Shown piece by piece: positions 44,541 to 55,315 of a stretch of DNA of 64,000 bases (position 1 is the stretch's first letter; each line of letters starts with the position of its first letter). This stretch comes from Adiantum capillus-veneris (taxonomy: Eukaryota > Streptophyta > Polypodiopsida > Polypodiales > Pteridaceae), in assembly GCA_014529385.2 (NCBI GenBank), contig CM043963.1:78230912-78294911 (forward strand), in the 5' to 3' direction. A model generated the notes under the pieces. That model saw only the letters and a list, made by a program, of their open reading frames with translations. It was not told the origin of the DNA and did not search any database. The translations under genes and the position numbers were made by a program.

Positions 44541-45084
44541 ACTAACTCTGGTGAGATAAAGTTTGATTTGGCACCTGGATCAAAGAATATGAGTGCCGTC
44601 TGATCCCTAAGTTTACGCCATGCCCTGCATAACTCACTGGCATCTGTACTGGGCTTGTCACCCACCATATCTGGCACCAAACCTGTCGTGGGTTTAGGCT
44701 TCTTGCCTTTCTGGTCTTCTTTATCATCTGAGTCAGCTGGTGATTTCCTTTGTGGACAATTGGTAGCGAAGTGACTAGGTTGCTCACATATAAAGCATTT
44801 GTTTTCAGCCATTAGGACCTTTTTCCTTGAGCGACTTACGCACAAAAGGCTTCCTTTTCTGTTTCTTTGCCTGTGCTCCAGAAGTCCCGTATGAATTCTT
44901 GTCTTTGGTGGCCTTTTCTGACCCCTGTGACGCTTCAGGAGCCGTTTTCACAAAGGGCTTCTTCGCTGAATTTCTCTTTTGCTGCCCTCCTTTCTCGTTG
45001 CTCGGAAACCCACTGTCCTCTTCTTTCAACAAGGCAAGTGTCACCAGGAGGTGTATTTATCCTGTTGCCTTCCGTAAATAAGTA
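44541..45084 (-). pseudogene. Gypsy-1 Gag C-terminus, zinc knuckle and protease N-terminal half
   Basis: From right to left: a Lys/Gln/Ala-rich basic stretch (SAKKPFVKTAPEASQGSEK), the CCHC knuckle CFICEQPSHFATNC, a linker, then LIFFDPGAKSNFISPEL, the catalytic loop of an aspartic protease with Asp-Pro-Gly. The sequence then hits HDR-2 at 44540. One frame change lies near 44840. The rest of the protease is at 19101-19703. Confidence 0.87.
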
Positions 45085-46333
45085 CTAGATATTTTTATTT
45101 ATTTTTATTTTTACTTGTTTTCCCCGGAACCCTTGAAAAGGTGCAAGTGGACATTGCACGGCCAGTGTGAAACGGCTGCAGCCGAATAGGTTTCTCACAG
45201 CGGGAGTCTGGGTCGGTTAGTCTGGGACTGGTCGGGCCAGTTAGCACTGAATTCTGATGAGTATGGAAGCCTGTGTGCGCCAAATGAAGTCTGGGCTACT
45301 CGAAAAGTCACTTATAACTTTATAAGTCAGTGGGAACTAGAGAATTAACTCAAAAGGGGCAAACTGGACACATGGCGGCTCCTAGCAGTTTTGCTACTTC
45401 CAGCTGAAGAGGGGGCGCCCAATTTGAGAGAGGAGGCTGATTTTTGAACTACAAGTGACCTACAATGTGTGTGTGAGTAGTGGGTGCAGGTCTACAGCTT
45501 TAATGGAAAGCTTGCCTTCTCCTCTGTCTCATGTAGCGCGATGACTTGGTCTCGTGCATCTCTCTCTCCCCTTTGGCACATATGGTAATGCCCCACTAGT
45601 TGGGCTACTCAGTTGAACATGTACAGTTCTGGGGGTTTATGCGCGTTTGCCAAGGCAAGAGCCTTCTGAACAGGAACCGGATTAGCTAATTGCTAATCCC
45701 CCACAGGTACGCATAGTTCCATCGCGAAAGATTGTGAGTTCGGAGAGTTTTCTCGCGTGAAAACTCGTCCAATTCACAAGGGAACTGTCCCATTGCGTGC
45801 GGGAGCCCTTGGGACACGCGTAGGCGTGTTCGCTCCGCTAAAAACGATCCGAAACAGCGAATTACAGCCTGCTGTGTTTTTCTGCAGGTTTAGGGTTTCG
45901 CACCTAAACTGCAAGGGAACACCGGGGGAGCCTCGTGAGAGCCTTGGGATGCGTGTACAGGCTTTTGGGCACCCGGCAGTGAAAAACAGGGAATTACAGC
46001 CTGCTGAAATTCTGTGACAGCTCACCAGAAAGCTTCCAGATAGCGAGGGAATCCGTCCTAGACAGGTGCTTTTGACCTACAGGGGTTTTTTCGCTGTTAT
46101 GCTGCCAAAATCAGGTCGAAAACCTGCGTTTTCAGCCCTCGCCAGGTTTGGACAGCTTTGTGAAAGCTTGTGCGAAGTGGTTGGATCGTCTACTTTAATT
46201 TGAATAAAGAAATACCGAAAGGGGCGGCAGTCTTTGGGGCCTACAGGGTGTCGGTCTCGTGTGCGCAGTGACATCTAGTCGCTGGATGCAATTGTGTTCT
46301 CTTCCCTTCTCAGTGCTCTGTGTAAAGTTAACA
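45085..46333 (+). repeat. LTR-like insertion (probable solo LTR) in Gypsy-1 gag
   Basis: The gag frame stops at 46334 and continues left of 45084. The flanks share aagta (45080-45084; 46333-46337), or agtac/agtaa if the CA end at 46332-46333 is used. The insert carries the shared LTR motif at 46202-46242 in plus orientation and ends GTTAACA, but its left end reads TAGATATT rather than TG. No internal element sequence is present. Confidence 0.65.
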
Positions 46334-47882
46334 AGTAATTAAAATAGTACCGCCCTCTACGTTGTACAGGCCGGTTATAGCAAGACCAGTGTTAGCAACT
46401 TCCATGAGCTGGGTGAGGGTATCGACTCTGTTCTTGGTACAGTAGTCTCGAAGCCCTTTAGGCAGCCCACAACAATACTTCTCTATCTGCTCTGTCAATG
46501 GTACAAATCTATAGGAGGTCACTGAGAGTAACGCTATACAAAACCTCCGATTATACTCCAGCAAGCTATTGCATGTAGCTGAAGTAAGCTGGCGCCAATC
46601 TGTCATGACGTTGGCTTCAAATGCATTTGACAGCCAAGCAGATGCAAACATTTGCTTGAAGTAAACCCAAGTGGCAGGTGCCTGTCCTTGCATTAACAAT
46701 GTCGTCCACCATGTAAGCGCATTGTCCTTTAAGAAAGTGGCAGCTTTCCTGACCTTAGAGGTCTCTTTAAAATTCCCTCCTGCATAAGCTGTATCGAACT
46801 GCTGGAGGAAAGTGAGAGTCTTTGCTTTATCCTCGAAGCCACTGAAAGTGTTGAACTTTACAGCTGCACCACCTTCTTTGTAAGCTTTCGGCTTCTCCAG
46901 TGCCCCCAAATTGTCATAAGGATTAGTCTGCAACATGGGCACTGTAGTAGGCATCATCGGCATATCTTGGCCATTACAGAGGTGCCGTATCTGACTGCTG
47001 TCTAGAAAAACCGGCCATGTCACGGCACCTCAAACTGACCCTGGTTGCTCTGAAAACCCTGCTGCATGTTGATGCTACCATACATGGGGTTTGTCATCAT
47101 GCCTTGTAGCGCCCAAACACTGTTCCTAACATGTACGGCTGACTTCGAGGCTCATAACTAGCCATACTTTGAAACACAGATCCACCCCCGAAATACCCAG
47201 GATGTACCGTGGGTGGTGGAAAAACTGGATGCATTGCTTGGTAACCAGTTCCCTGTTCATTCAAGACAGCATGCGGGCTCTGAAAGGTGGCAGGCTGAAC
47301 TGGCATAGCCTGTGGAATAGGCGTTCTAACCACCTGTTCAAGGACGGGAGGAACCTGCTTTGGAGCCCCTGACTCCGCAACATGGGAATGTTCCCTATCC
47401 TACTGAATTGCATGAAGTACTTGGGCTTGAGCCTCAACAAGCTCCGTATGTGGTGCAGGTTGCCTATTTTGCTGTAGCACTGGTGGCACTTGCAAGAACT
47501 CCATAAACCTTGGGTTTTGCACCAGCTGCGAAAACGCATTCACCGCGGCAACTAACTGAGTCCTGAACGCATCATCCTCAAGTTGCCCAATCATAAAGCC
47601 CTGTACTACTGGAGGGACATTCATATCAATAAAAGGTACAGACTGACGTAGCTGTGAGCTCTCGCCAATCTCGAACACCATAGGGGTTTCCCGTCTGTCC
47701 TTCGAAGAGGAACCCTCTTTCATAATGCCCTTCCCTTTGTCGGCCATAGTGTAATCCCGCGTTCCTGTACTCTGTGTCTTTACCCAAAACAACCGAGGCT
47801 CACTTCTTGAGGAAAAAGTGATCGATGTCCCGGCAATGGAACCTTGAAACCGGCCCGTGGGGCGGTAGGCTTTGGCTTTCAC
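46334..47882 (-). pseudogene. Gypsy-1 Gag N-terminal and capsid region
   Basis: MADKGKGIMKEGSSS and SFIDMN-like sequence open the frame (from about 47750). A Gln/Pro-rich spacer follows, then the retrotransposon Gag domain: KFNTFSGFEDKAKTLTFLQQ, AATFLKDNALTWWTTLL, WVYFKQMFASAWLSNAF and EYNRRFCIALLSV. The frame is cut at GLYNVEGG by the insertion at 46333. Breaks near 47400 and 47030 inactivate it. The protein would form the element's capsid. Confidence 0.85.
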
Positions 47883-47889
47883 CCGAAAT

Positions 47890-49274
47890 TCTTTACTTTA
47901 GACACAGACACAGAGCACTTTAGAAAGGTAACGTGCGACGGGAAGTAACACTTAAGCACACACGGGGCTCGGAAGCTAGAATGCTTGGAGCAGACGCCGA
48001 CAACCTGTAGGCCCCAAAATTGGTGCCCCTTTTGGTATTTCTTTATACTTAGAGAGGGTAAATTACAAAGTAGAGTCCTAGGAATTCTGTATCCAGCTAG
48101 ATACCACCTGCTTTGGCCAAATTTCGACAGCATAACAGCCTCAAAACTTGCGCGAAACTTATTCCCTTGCTGGAACTCACTCCACTGGCATAAACCCTCT
48201 GATTCCTGCCCAAAAACAGTAAATTCAGCATGCTGTATTTATTGGTTTTTCATCTGTTTTCAGTCCTAAACAGCCTCCGAACTATCGTCTAACAGTGGGG
48301 CACGGTTCCCATGCTTCTGGCGTCATTGCGGTTGCAAAACAGTCCAAAAACAACGCACCTGTTTGGTGAGGTTATGACCCTCACCGGTGCCTGCTTTGGA
48401 GTAGCAAGTAGCTACTCCTGTTCTTGCTCAAGGAGGCTCTCGCCTCGGCACAAAAGCATGAAACGCACCAGTCAAATGAAGAGCCCTCTTGTGGGGCATC
48501 ACATAACTGCACGTAGAGGGGAGAGAGAGCAGTGTGAAGTGTGCAGGTCATCACTCCTAGCACCACACTGTACATAGAGTGGAAAGAAAGCACTCCATAG
48601 CTCTTAACCTGTGACAAATTGCAAAATGAGGCCTCTCCCAGCTTAAAAATCAGCGCCCAATTTTTTGCAAGAGGAAAGTGCACCTAACCTGGCGCGATTA
48701 CAAGCATTTTCCTGTTTCGGGGTTGTCGCCTAAAAATCTCCCGGCTTGTTGCCCAGTTGACTTCGCGGCAGAGTTGTAAAATGTTCCCCTTGTCATTCCG
48801 AAGGTAATGATGCGAACACATTTCACGGCCCAAAATAGCAGCTCCTTGATATTTAGGAGATGCTTCCGTTGGGCTCCCACTAGTCTTCTGACCATCTATC
48901 CTCATTGGGACCGCATCCAAAAGTGCAATGTGGCCCAATTGTCGGATACTTTCTGTTGGTGATCCCACCTTGACTTTATGCCTTTATTGAGTTCACTTCC
49001 TAGTATCCACTAACTTGCTAAGTGCGATGGGGGGACCTACATGACCTTGGACTGAGCCTAGACATCCTCTTACTATAAGAATTCCAGTGTCGACCCACTT
49101 CCCGTCTGCGGGTGAAACTACCGTTCACATTGGCCATACAATGTCCAACCATTTACAACTTCAAAAAGAGGGTCTCAAAAATAAAACAAAAATCATTGGA
49201 AAGAAACCAACAACTAAGGTTAGCAATTGCCACGTCCTCGTGACATAGTTAACAGTTGCCACATCCTCGTGACA
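47890..49274 (-). repeat. Gypsy-1 5' LTR (inner boundary approximate)
   Basis: The outer end matches the 3' LTR remnant (49081-49274 versus 16004-16200), starting TGTCACGAGGATGTGGC on the minus strand. The shared LTR motif lies at 48009-48049. The inner end is set only by the start of gag near 47882; no clear tRNA-Met primer-binding site was seen there. Short open frames inside are not motif-bearing. Confidence 0.65.
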
Positions 49275-49510
49275 GCGATCCATCGGTAGTTGTACTCTCG
49301 TGATTATGAATATATGAAAGAAGTACCGAAAGGGGTGCTTGACTTAGGGGCCAATGCTTCTGGTAGTGGAACTCCACTATTCCATGTCCGTGATTGTTGC
49401 AGTGATTCTACCGCCTTGCCAGTGGCTTGCCCGTTACATATACCGTGCTAGGCTATGTCTGTCCGTTGTTTACGCCAATACATAAATCCACACATCAACT
49501 TTGTGTCAGT
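49275..49510 (+). repeat. LTR remnant carrying the shared LTR motif
   Basis: The segment between Gypsy-1 and LINE-2 holds AGTACCGAAAGGGG ... GGGGCCAATG (49311-49353), the same motif as other LTRs, plus orientation. No termini were identified. It is probably the 3' part of an LTR. Confidence 0.45.
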
Positions 49511-50473
49511 AGCATAAGAAGATCAATCTCTCCTTCCACAAGGCATCGTTGCATCTTCTGACGCAGTTGGCCCCTCTGACGCTGAAACTGGGGCCCACCT
49601 AATCCCTGAACGTTCCATGAGACGATCCTCATGGGGAGCGAGAAAGAACAGATGCTGCCGCAACAGCTAAACGTGCTATCTTCGAGGCTGGCCTGGATGG
49701 GGAATAATCTGCATCCGAGCGTCCTCGAGATAAGCGTGACTGCAAAGAGTGCCTAGCCCAAGCCCAAGTAGACCGAGCCGTGCGTAAAGCAACCTCCTCT
49801 GTCCAGGAGTCCTCATGTATGTGAACATAGCATGGCGGGCACTGCGTGTCAGCAAAAAAGTGAACCACAATGTGTCTACATCCTGCTACGTTTGGAGGTG
49901 TCACAACAAACTTGGCCAATGGCCAAAGATTCTGAAGCAAGTCTGTAACCCCTAGGTCTCCCATGTGGTGAGAGAACTCTAGGGGCTGTGTCTGTAGCCA
50001 CTCCAACACTGAGTCGAGAGTCCACTCAGTCTGGTCCCTGCCGCAAAGGGGAAAAGAGAAGCCAACCACTGAGTCCAAGGCCTCCATCCCCCTAGTTGCA
50101 AGGAATAGAATATGAACCCTAAAGCAGGCTGCCTCAAGGTCTGGTGAGGCATCGCCGAGAAACCGTGTAAAGTCGTAGGCAAAGAAGTCCCACCGAAGTC
50201 GAATGTCGAAGCTCGTCAGACCACGAGGGACTGCTGCAAAGGGAGACGTCTGAACCTGAAGAGGGGGTCGCAAGAAAGGCTGTCCCTCTCTCACTAAGCG
50301 ACTCGTGGCAAAGGCGCTGCCAAGAGATCTCCTAGCAGCTGAGGATGGCCCTGCCCCCTGGGTCGATTGCGGGATTTGAACGGGAGGGGGGGTTGCGGGA
50401 GCGGGGGGAGGGGGAGGAGAGGGGGGACGAGGGGGATCGGCAAAGGTAGGAGGGTGAGGTGGAGAGGCGGAGG

Positions 50474-50476
<3 letters not shown>

Positions 50477-50509
<33 letters not shown>
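50477..50509 (+). repeat. 33-base G homopolymer in LINE-2; a 29-base run at 51974-52002
   Basis: Both runs are uninterrupted in the sequence as given. The first encodes poly-Pro on the LINE strand, the second lies near the LINE 5' end. Read errors are possible in such tracts. Confidence 0.9.
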
Positions 50510-51426
50510 CGTTGAAGAGGAGGGGGGGAACTCGGGGGGAAGGGGGGTTGTCGAGGGTGAGGTTGAGGTGGAGGCTAGAGCAGGGACTTCGTCCTGCTGA
50601 AGAGGGTCGAATCGGTTCCCCGTGGGAACCCACTGCTACTGGGCAGGCGCCTGAGGACCACTCGGAGTGCCAGGCTGTCGCTGTGGTCCCTGTCGGCGTT
50701 GACCACGAACCTGCTGCCATCCCTCCTCTGTTTGAGCCCCAGGCTCGGAGGGTGGCTCTGCCTGTGTGCTCTGTGTCTCTGCCTGCTGTTGTTGGCCAAC
50801 CCTTGAGGGTTGGGGCTGGTCCTGTGGTGTAGTCCGTGGACAGGCCTGCCCATCTCTCGACAAATGCACCACTGATTCGGGAGGCCCTAATACTCCACGC
50901 TCTGTCTAAACCACCCCCCACTCACCCGAGGAAGTAGGATGACCTTCGAGAGAGTGTGGGTGTCCCTAACCAGAACACGAACTTAGGGAATGCCGGCCGC
51001 CTTGGCAGCTACTGAGGCTGTCGTGCGAAGTGTCTCCAGGACAGTCCCAATCACTGAGCCTGTCCTGGACAAAATTGGTAGGTACTCCCTCCTCAAACTA
51101 GGAAAGTAGACGGAGATGGGAAACCTCCTCTACCAGAACATACTGTCGAAAGTGGGGACGGAGATGGGTCAAAGCCATGTCTCCACTGTCGAAAGTGGGT
51201 ACGTACTGCTCAGATGGTCAGGGGGCTCATTGCGATAACCTTGGACGCCATCTCGGAGGTCTCAAACTCTATCTGATAGTAGCCGCGTCCCAGGAACTGA
51301 ACGTCCAAGATCTTGCCCACCTCTGCGAGAAGGCGGGCCTAGAGAAGATCACGCAGCTCTCCTCTGTTGGGTCTGCTACCGAGAATCTTGCAGATGACGG
51401 AAGTCGTCTGCAATCGGTCCACCTCT

Positions 51427-51564
51427 GCGGCTAGGCTCGCTTGCTCTGTCGGTGAGAGAGCAAGTTGAATGGTGGGCTCAGCGGAGTCGGGCGAGGCGGC
51501 TAGGCTCGCTTGCTCTGTCGGTGAGAGAGCAAGTCGAATGGTGGGCTCAGCGGGGCCGGGCGAG
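51427..51564 (+). repeat. 69-bp tandem duplication in LINE-2 ORF1
   Basis: Units 51427-51495 and 51496-51564 differ at only a few bases, and 69 bp is 23 codons. LINE-1 has a single copy at 29180-29245. Confidence 0.9.
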
Positions 51565-52030
51565 GGGGCTTCCTTGGAGTCCCTGTGTGGTGGAGCATGA
51601 GCCTCCATTTGTGTCTGCTGCTGTGAAGAAAGCAGAGGAGCGTCGACGAACGAGGGAAAACCTGCTGGACTGAGCACGTCGAGGGTGCCGGCGAGACCTG
51701 ACAAGCAGGAGAGGTAAGGCGATGGAATGTAGTCGAATGCAAGTGGACGAGGCAAAGGGCAGGCAAGCGTGGGGCTGGGCAGCGGTGGACAGCGGGCTGG
51801 CGTGCGGGATTAGGCAGCGGCGGCAGGTGGAGCGGGCAGGGGCAGCGGGAGGACAGCGAGTGGGGCAGCGGGTGGAGCTGCGGGCAGGAGCAGCGCGTAG
51901 GGGGCAGGCTGAGGTTGCACGCAAGGGGTGGGCTGAGGGCTACGCGAAGGCAGGGGGCAGCGATGGCGAGAGCGGGGGGGGGGGGGGGGGGGGGGGGGGG
52001 GGTACGGACATCAGCAACGAGCTCGCGTTG

Positions 52031-52344
52031 AGGGCTGTATATAGTCGAACAACTATAAACAGCTTTTCATAGGCCAAGGGCCTTTAAATATGTACTACGG
52101 GCTCATTCTCTGATATGCTTCCTGGAGAAGGTGCAGAGTTTGGAGTACCGGCTTGTACTGTGTTGATGCAATATAAAGAAATACCGAAAGGGGCGCCAAG
52201 GTTTGGGGCCAATACTCTCTGGGGTGGAATTCTGCCACTCCGTGTCGCGTGTCGTCTCTCTCTTTCAGTTCAGTTGTTATTGAAGTGCTAAAAGTCTGTT
52301 TAGTCTGCTCTTTTCTATTGGCACGTGGTGCCCGTCTTGTGACA
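52031..52344 (+). repeat. LC-2 5' LTR (partial, plus orientation)
   Basis: It ends GGTGCCCGTCTTGTGACA at 52344, the LC LTR terminus, with a primer-binding site TGGTATTAGAGC at 52346-52357. The shared motif is at 52171-52213. The U3 start is missing, cut at or near the LINE-2 5' end. Confidence 0.85.
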
Positions 52345-52357
52345 GTGGTATTAGAGC

Positions 52358-53483
52358 ATCAGGCGTGTGCTTTTCTGAAAGCATACCGGTCCTACAAAAG
52401 AGCAGACAGAGCTTTTTGAAAGCATACCGGTCCTACCAAAGAGCAGACACAACAAGATCGCACTTCCAAAGTTCATTGGAAATTTTGGCTTTGTGCTTCG
52501 ACCCCGGACTTTTACCGTTCCGGTCCCTGTTCCCGTTCCGCCTTTTTTTTGGGGGGGGGGGGGAGCGTTTCGGAGGCCCCCGTTCCCGTTCCGGGTAACT
52601 TTGGCTCGCGTAGAGATCGCGGCCGTTTTTCGTGTGTTTTTTTTTAAAAAATAAAATAAAAATAAATTTTGCGCTGTTCTGCCACAAAAAGAAAGAGAAA
52701 AATCGCTGGTTGGTCTTTACTGCTTTATTTAATCATAGGCTGCTACTTATGAAGTGGGCGGTCGGTCACCTTTAAACATGGTCTGAATTTGTCCAAAAAC
52801 TCAATAAAACTTTTATAAATAAAAAACAATGCTTTCACAGCACTTCCAAGGTGTCTCTGGATGCAATTACATGCACAGTTGCAATGCAGACATAGACTTC
52901 CTCGTGAGAAAGCATCTGCTTTTCCGTAAAGCAATCCCACTTTCTCAAAAAGCATCTGTTTTTTCTCAAAGTTTCCTCTGAACCCATGTGCACAATTCCA
53001 ACATAGTTCATAATTTCCTCTCGACTATGGATACCCCCTTTCCGATGCACCCGTCACCCACCTTGTGACGAATACCCATCACCTCGTCCTTTCCTACCAA
53101 ACTTACGGTACAATCTCCTTCACGATGCTCTATGTCACCCATCCTATGACGCATCAGAGATGTCCGTTCCCGGATGGTCGGATACTTCTTCCCGATGCTC
53201 CCTGTCACCCATCCGATGTGACGCATCAAAAAGTACACGTTCCTGGTGGACTTACAGATATTCCCGTTAACAATGCTCCCGTCATTACTTTGAATGATGC
53301 ACTAGGAATACTCTGTACTCGCATGTCTCCAATGAGGAAAACCCTCTCACTTAAAATTCCAATAATTCATCTAGAATTATTATTTTTCCTTGGTATTCCA
53401 AGCGAGAAAACCCTCTCACTTATAAATCCAATAATTCATTTAGAATTATTTTTCTGTCAGATAAAGCCAATTTAGCAACAGGG
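52358..53483. mobile_element. Internal sequence of two facing LC elements
   Basis: The left part follows the LC-2 primer-binding site in plus orientation and matches the minus strand of LC-1 at about 42000-42056, with a short duplicated GAAAGCATACCGGTCCTAC segment (52377-52437). The right part (52880-53483) matches 41581-41980 in the same orientation, so it belongs to a minus-oriented copy (LC-3). The switch point lies between about 52440 and 52880, near a 13-base G run at 52551. No coding motif. Confidence 0.65.
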
Positions 53484-54071
53484 AGTGGCGGAGTTTCACC
53501 CCGAGAGAGCACCGATATCAAACCTTGGCGCCCCTTTCGATATTTCTTTATATTGCTTGAACTCAGTGCAACGCCGGTGCTCAGCTCTCTGCACTTACAC
53601 GCGGAAACATGCCAGAGAGTATGAGTCCATGGTGCATATTTAAAGTCCCCGAGCTTATCCAAAAGCAGTTCATGAAAAGCATTCAACTCTAAAAGCATCT
53701 GGCCTCTAGTACATGTGCGTCAACACTGCTAGTGCGATATGTGGAATTCCGTATAGGTGCCACATTAGCACTGTCAGCGTGATTTGCAGGCTCTATCTAT
53801 ACATCAGCTGCCACATCAACATGAGGCCACACAAGTGTGTGATGGTGGGTCCTGCTTTATTTGAATGTTTAGGCCCCATCGGACGGGACCTCATAAGTTG
53901 GGAGGGTTAGGATTTTTAATCATAACCCTTTTTTGAAGTTTAGGCCACTTGGCAAGACTCTGTAAGTTGGTAAGACTCTATAGATTCTACTCGTAGGGTT
54001 TAGGCCCCTCGGCCAGGATCTGCAAGTCGGCTCTGGTCTTCAATGGCTTGACACGTCAGCAGTTTGTGACA
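53484..54071 (-). repeat. LC-3 5' LTR (inner end deleted)
   Basis: On the minus strand it begins TGTCACAAACTGCTGACG at 54071 and shares the motif at 53513-53554. The inner LTR end and the primer-binding site are gone: sequence equal to LC-1 41985-42175 is missing at the junction CCAATTTAGCAACA|GGGAGTGGCGG. Confidence 0.8.
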
Positions 54072-55315
54072 ATCACAACGGAGAAGGTTGAAATCCATGG
54101 AGTCCTTCCACCCAGAAGCATCTAGAGGAGATACATGCTCAATACGTGGTTCAACAATTGGTGTACCTGGCCGAGCAACAAAAGCAGAACCCGACGGATG
54201 ATCGGATTGATTTGGAGACTTTGCACCATTATTTGGGCTCTCTTAATCCTGTTACCCTTCTATCCCTCAATAGCCTTCTCAGATCTACTTTTCTGTTCCT
54301 CCCGCCCCTTCTCATAATCCCATTGTTACTTCTTCACGTTAGAGCTCTGGAGATGTTTCATAGTGCTTGGGAGGCATCTTCAAGCATATGGCTTTGAGAG
54401 AATGTTTACATGTCGCTTTCGAAGTACCACCACTATTGTCTTATGCACCTCACCCTATGTTGCACCACCACCACCTTTGCTCATCCTTTGCCTTCTTATT
54501 CATTTGATCATCACTATTATTATAATTCGGCACCTCGACGGTGGATTCTCGTCCCAAGGATGGTGATGCTACTATCAAATTTTTCACATTCTCAAGTGTC
54601 CAAGATTCTCACAATGCTCTCAAGTTTCTACAACAGTTTGACGACCTGTTTAGCAATTGAAACTTCTCGGAGGAATCCAAGTTGTTGCGAATCACCTCTT
54701 TCCTCAAAGATAGCGCCTTGACATGGTGAGCTGCCCTAACCAAGAAACCTGATAGTCCCAAAATGTGGCATGACTTTAAACTCGCCTTTTATGTGAGCTT
54801 CCATGATGAAACCTTTGACGTAGACATACTTTCAACTTGGTCTGGCCTTAGGATGTACCCCTCGGATACCCTTGGAACATATAACCAAATATTTTGGGAT
54901 GTTCATCTATCAGTTCCCACCTTGAAAGACATTACTTTTGGAGATTAGATTGAGAAGTGCACAGTGGGTTTGAATTTTGTGGGATTACTGCATAGGAAAA
55001 GTCGTTTCAAATATGGGTCAACTTATGTCCATGCAAGAGTGGGTTATCACATCATGAAGAAATAGCTAGTCTTTACAAACATTGCTACGACTTCCCAGAA
55101 AAGAAACCGAAGCTCTCGATCTTCCACTCAGAATATCTCACACCTACAAATTATGTGATTTGATTGAATGTGACTGTCGTCTTTGTGCAAGTGCTAGATT
55201 TGTGTCGTCTAGTGTGTCGGTACTTAGAGTCAGTGTCTATTGAACTAGTTTATGGCTTATGCCTGATGTTGCAAGTGTAATCGAGGGCGATTACAATTCT
55301 TTCAAGAGGGGGGTA
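54072..55315 (+). pseudogene. Gypsy-2 Gag fragment and 3' internal end
   Basis: Pieces in several frames match a Gypsy Gag: HNALKFLQQFDDLFSN, LLRITSFLKDSALTW, KMWHDFKLAFYVSFHDE and SDTLGTYNQIFWDVHLS (54590-54930), parallel to the Gypsy-1 Gag blocks. Stops interrupt at about 54657, 54727 and 54946. No pol lies downstream: sequence passes after about 55080 to a Gypsy-type 3' end (ATTACAATTCTTTCAAGAGGGGGGTA, 55290-55315). So pol has been deleted or never existed. Confidence 0.72.

Larger units (their letters stand above)
49629..51755 (-). pseudogene. LINE-2 ORF1
   Basis: The N-terminal part (51755-51339) includes LTEQASLAAEVDRLQTTSVICKILG-like sequence with an in-frame 23-residue duplication. 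The C-terminal part (about 50240-49629) is open and matches the LINE-1 ORF1 end: SFPLCGRDQTEWTLDSVLEW, FFADTQCPPCYVHIHEDSW, ALRTARSTWAWARHSLQS. The intervening Pro-rich tract includes a poly-Pro run encoded by the 33-base G tract. The zinc knuckle region is disrupted (50840-50890). Confidence 0.78.
49511..52030 (-). mobile_element. LINE-2: 5' part of a LINE-1 relative, 3' end missing
   Basis: It spans the 5' end, ORF1 and roughly the first 100 bp of ORF2 (LQEHH region near 49511-49610), then stops against an LTR remnant. Losing the 3' end is opposite to normal LINE 5' truncation, so a later deletion or recombination is likely. It contains G runs of 33 bp (50477-50509) and 29 bp (51974-52002). 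Confidence 0.85.

Noticed and set aside
44827-45088. Plus-strand frames opposite the Gypsy-1 Gag knuckle
   Set aside because: They are antisense shadows of the Gag basic region and zinc knuckle.
48684-48968. Minus-strand 94-codon frame in the Gypsy-1 LTR as an LTR-encoded protein
   Set aside because: No conserved motif, and the 3' LTR copy is too truncated to test conservation.
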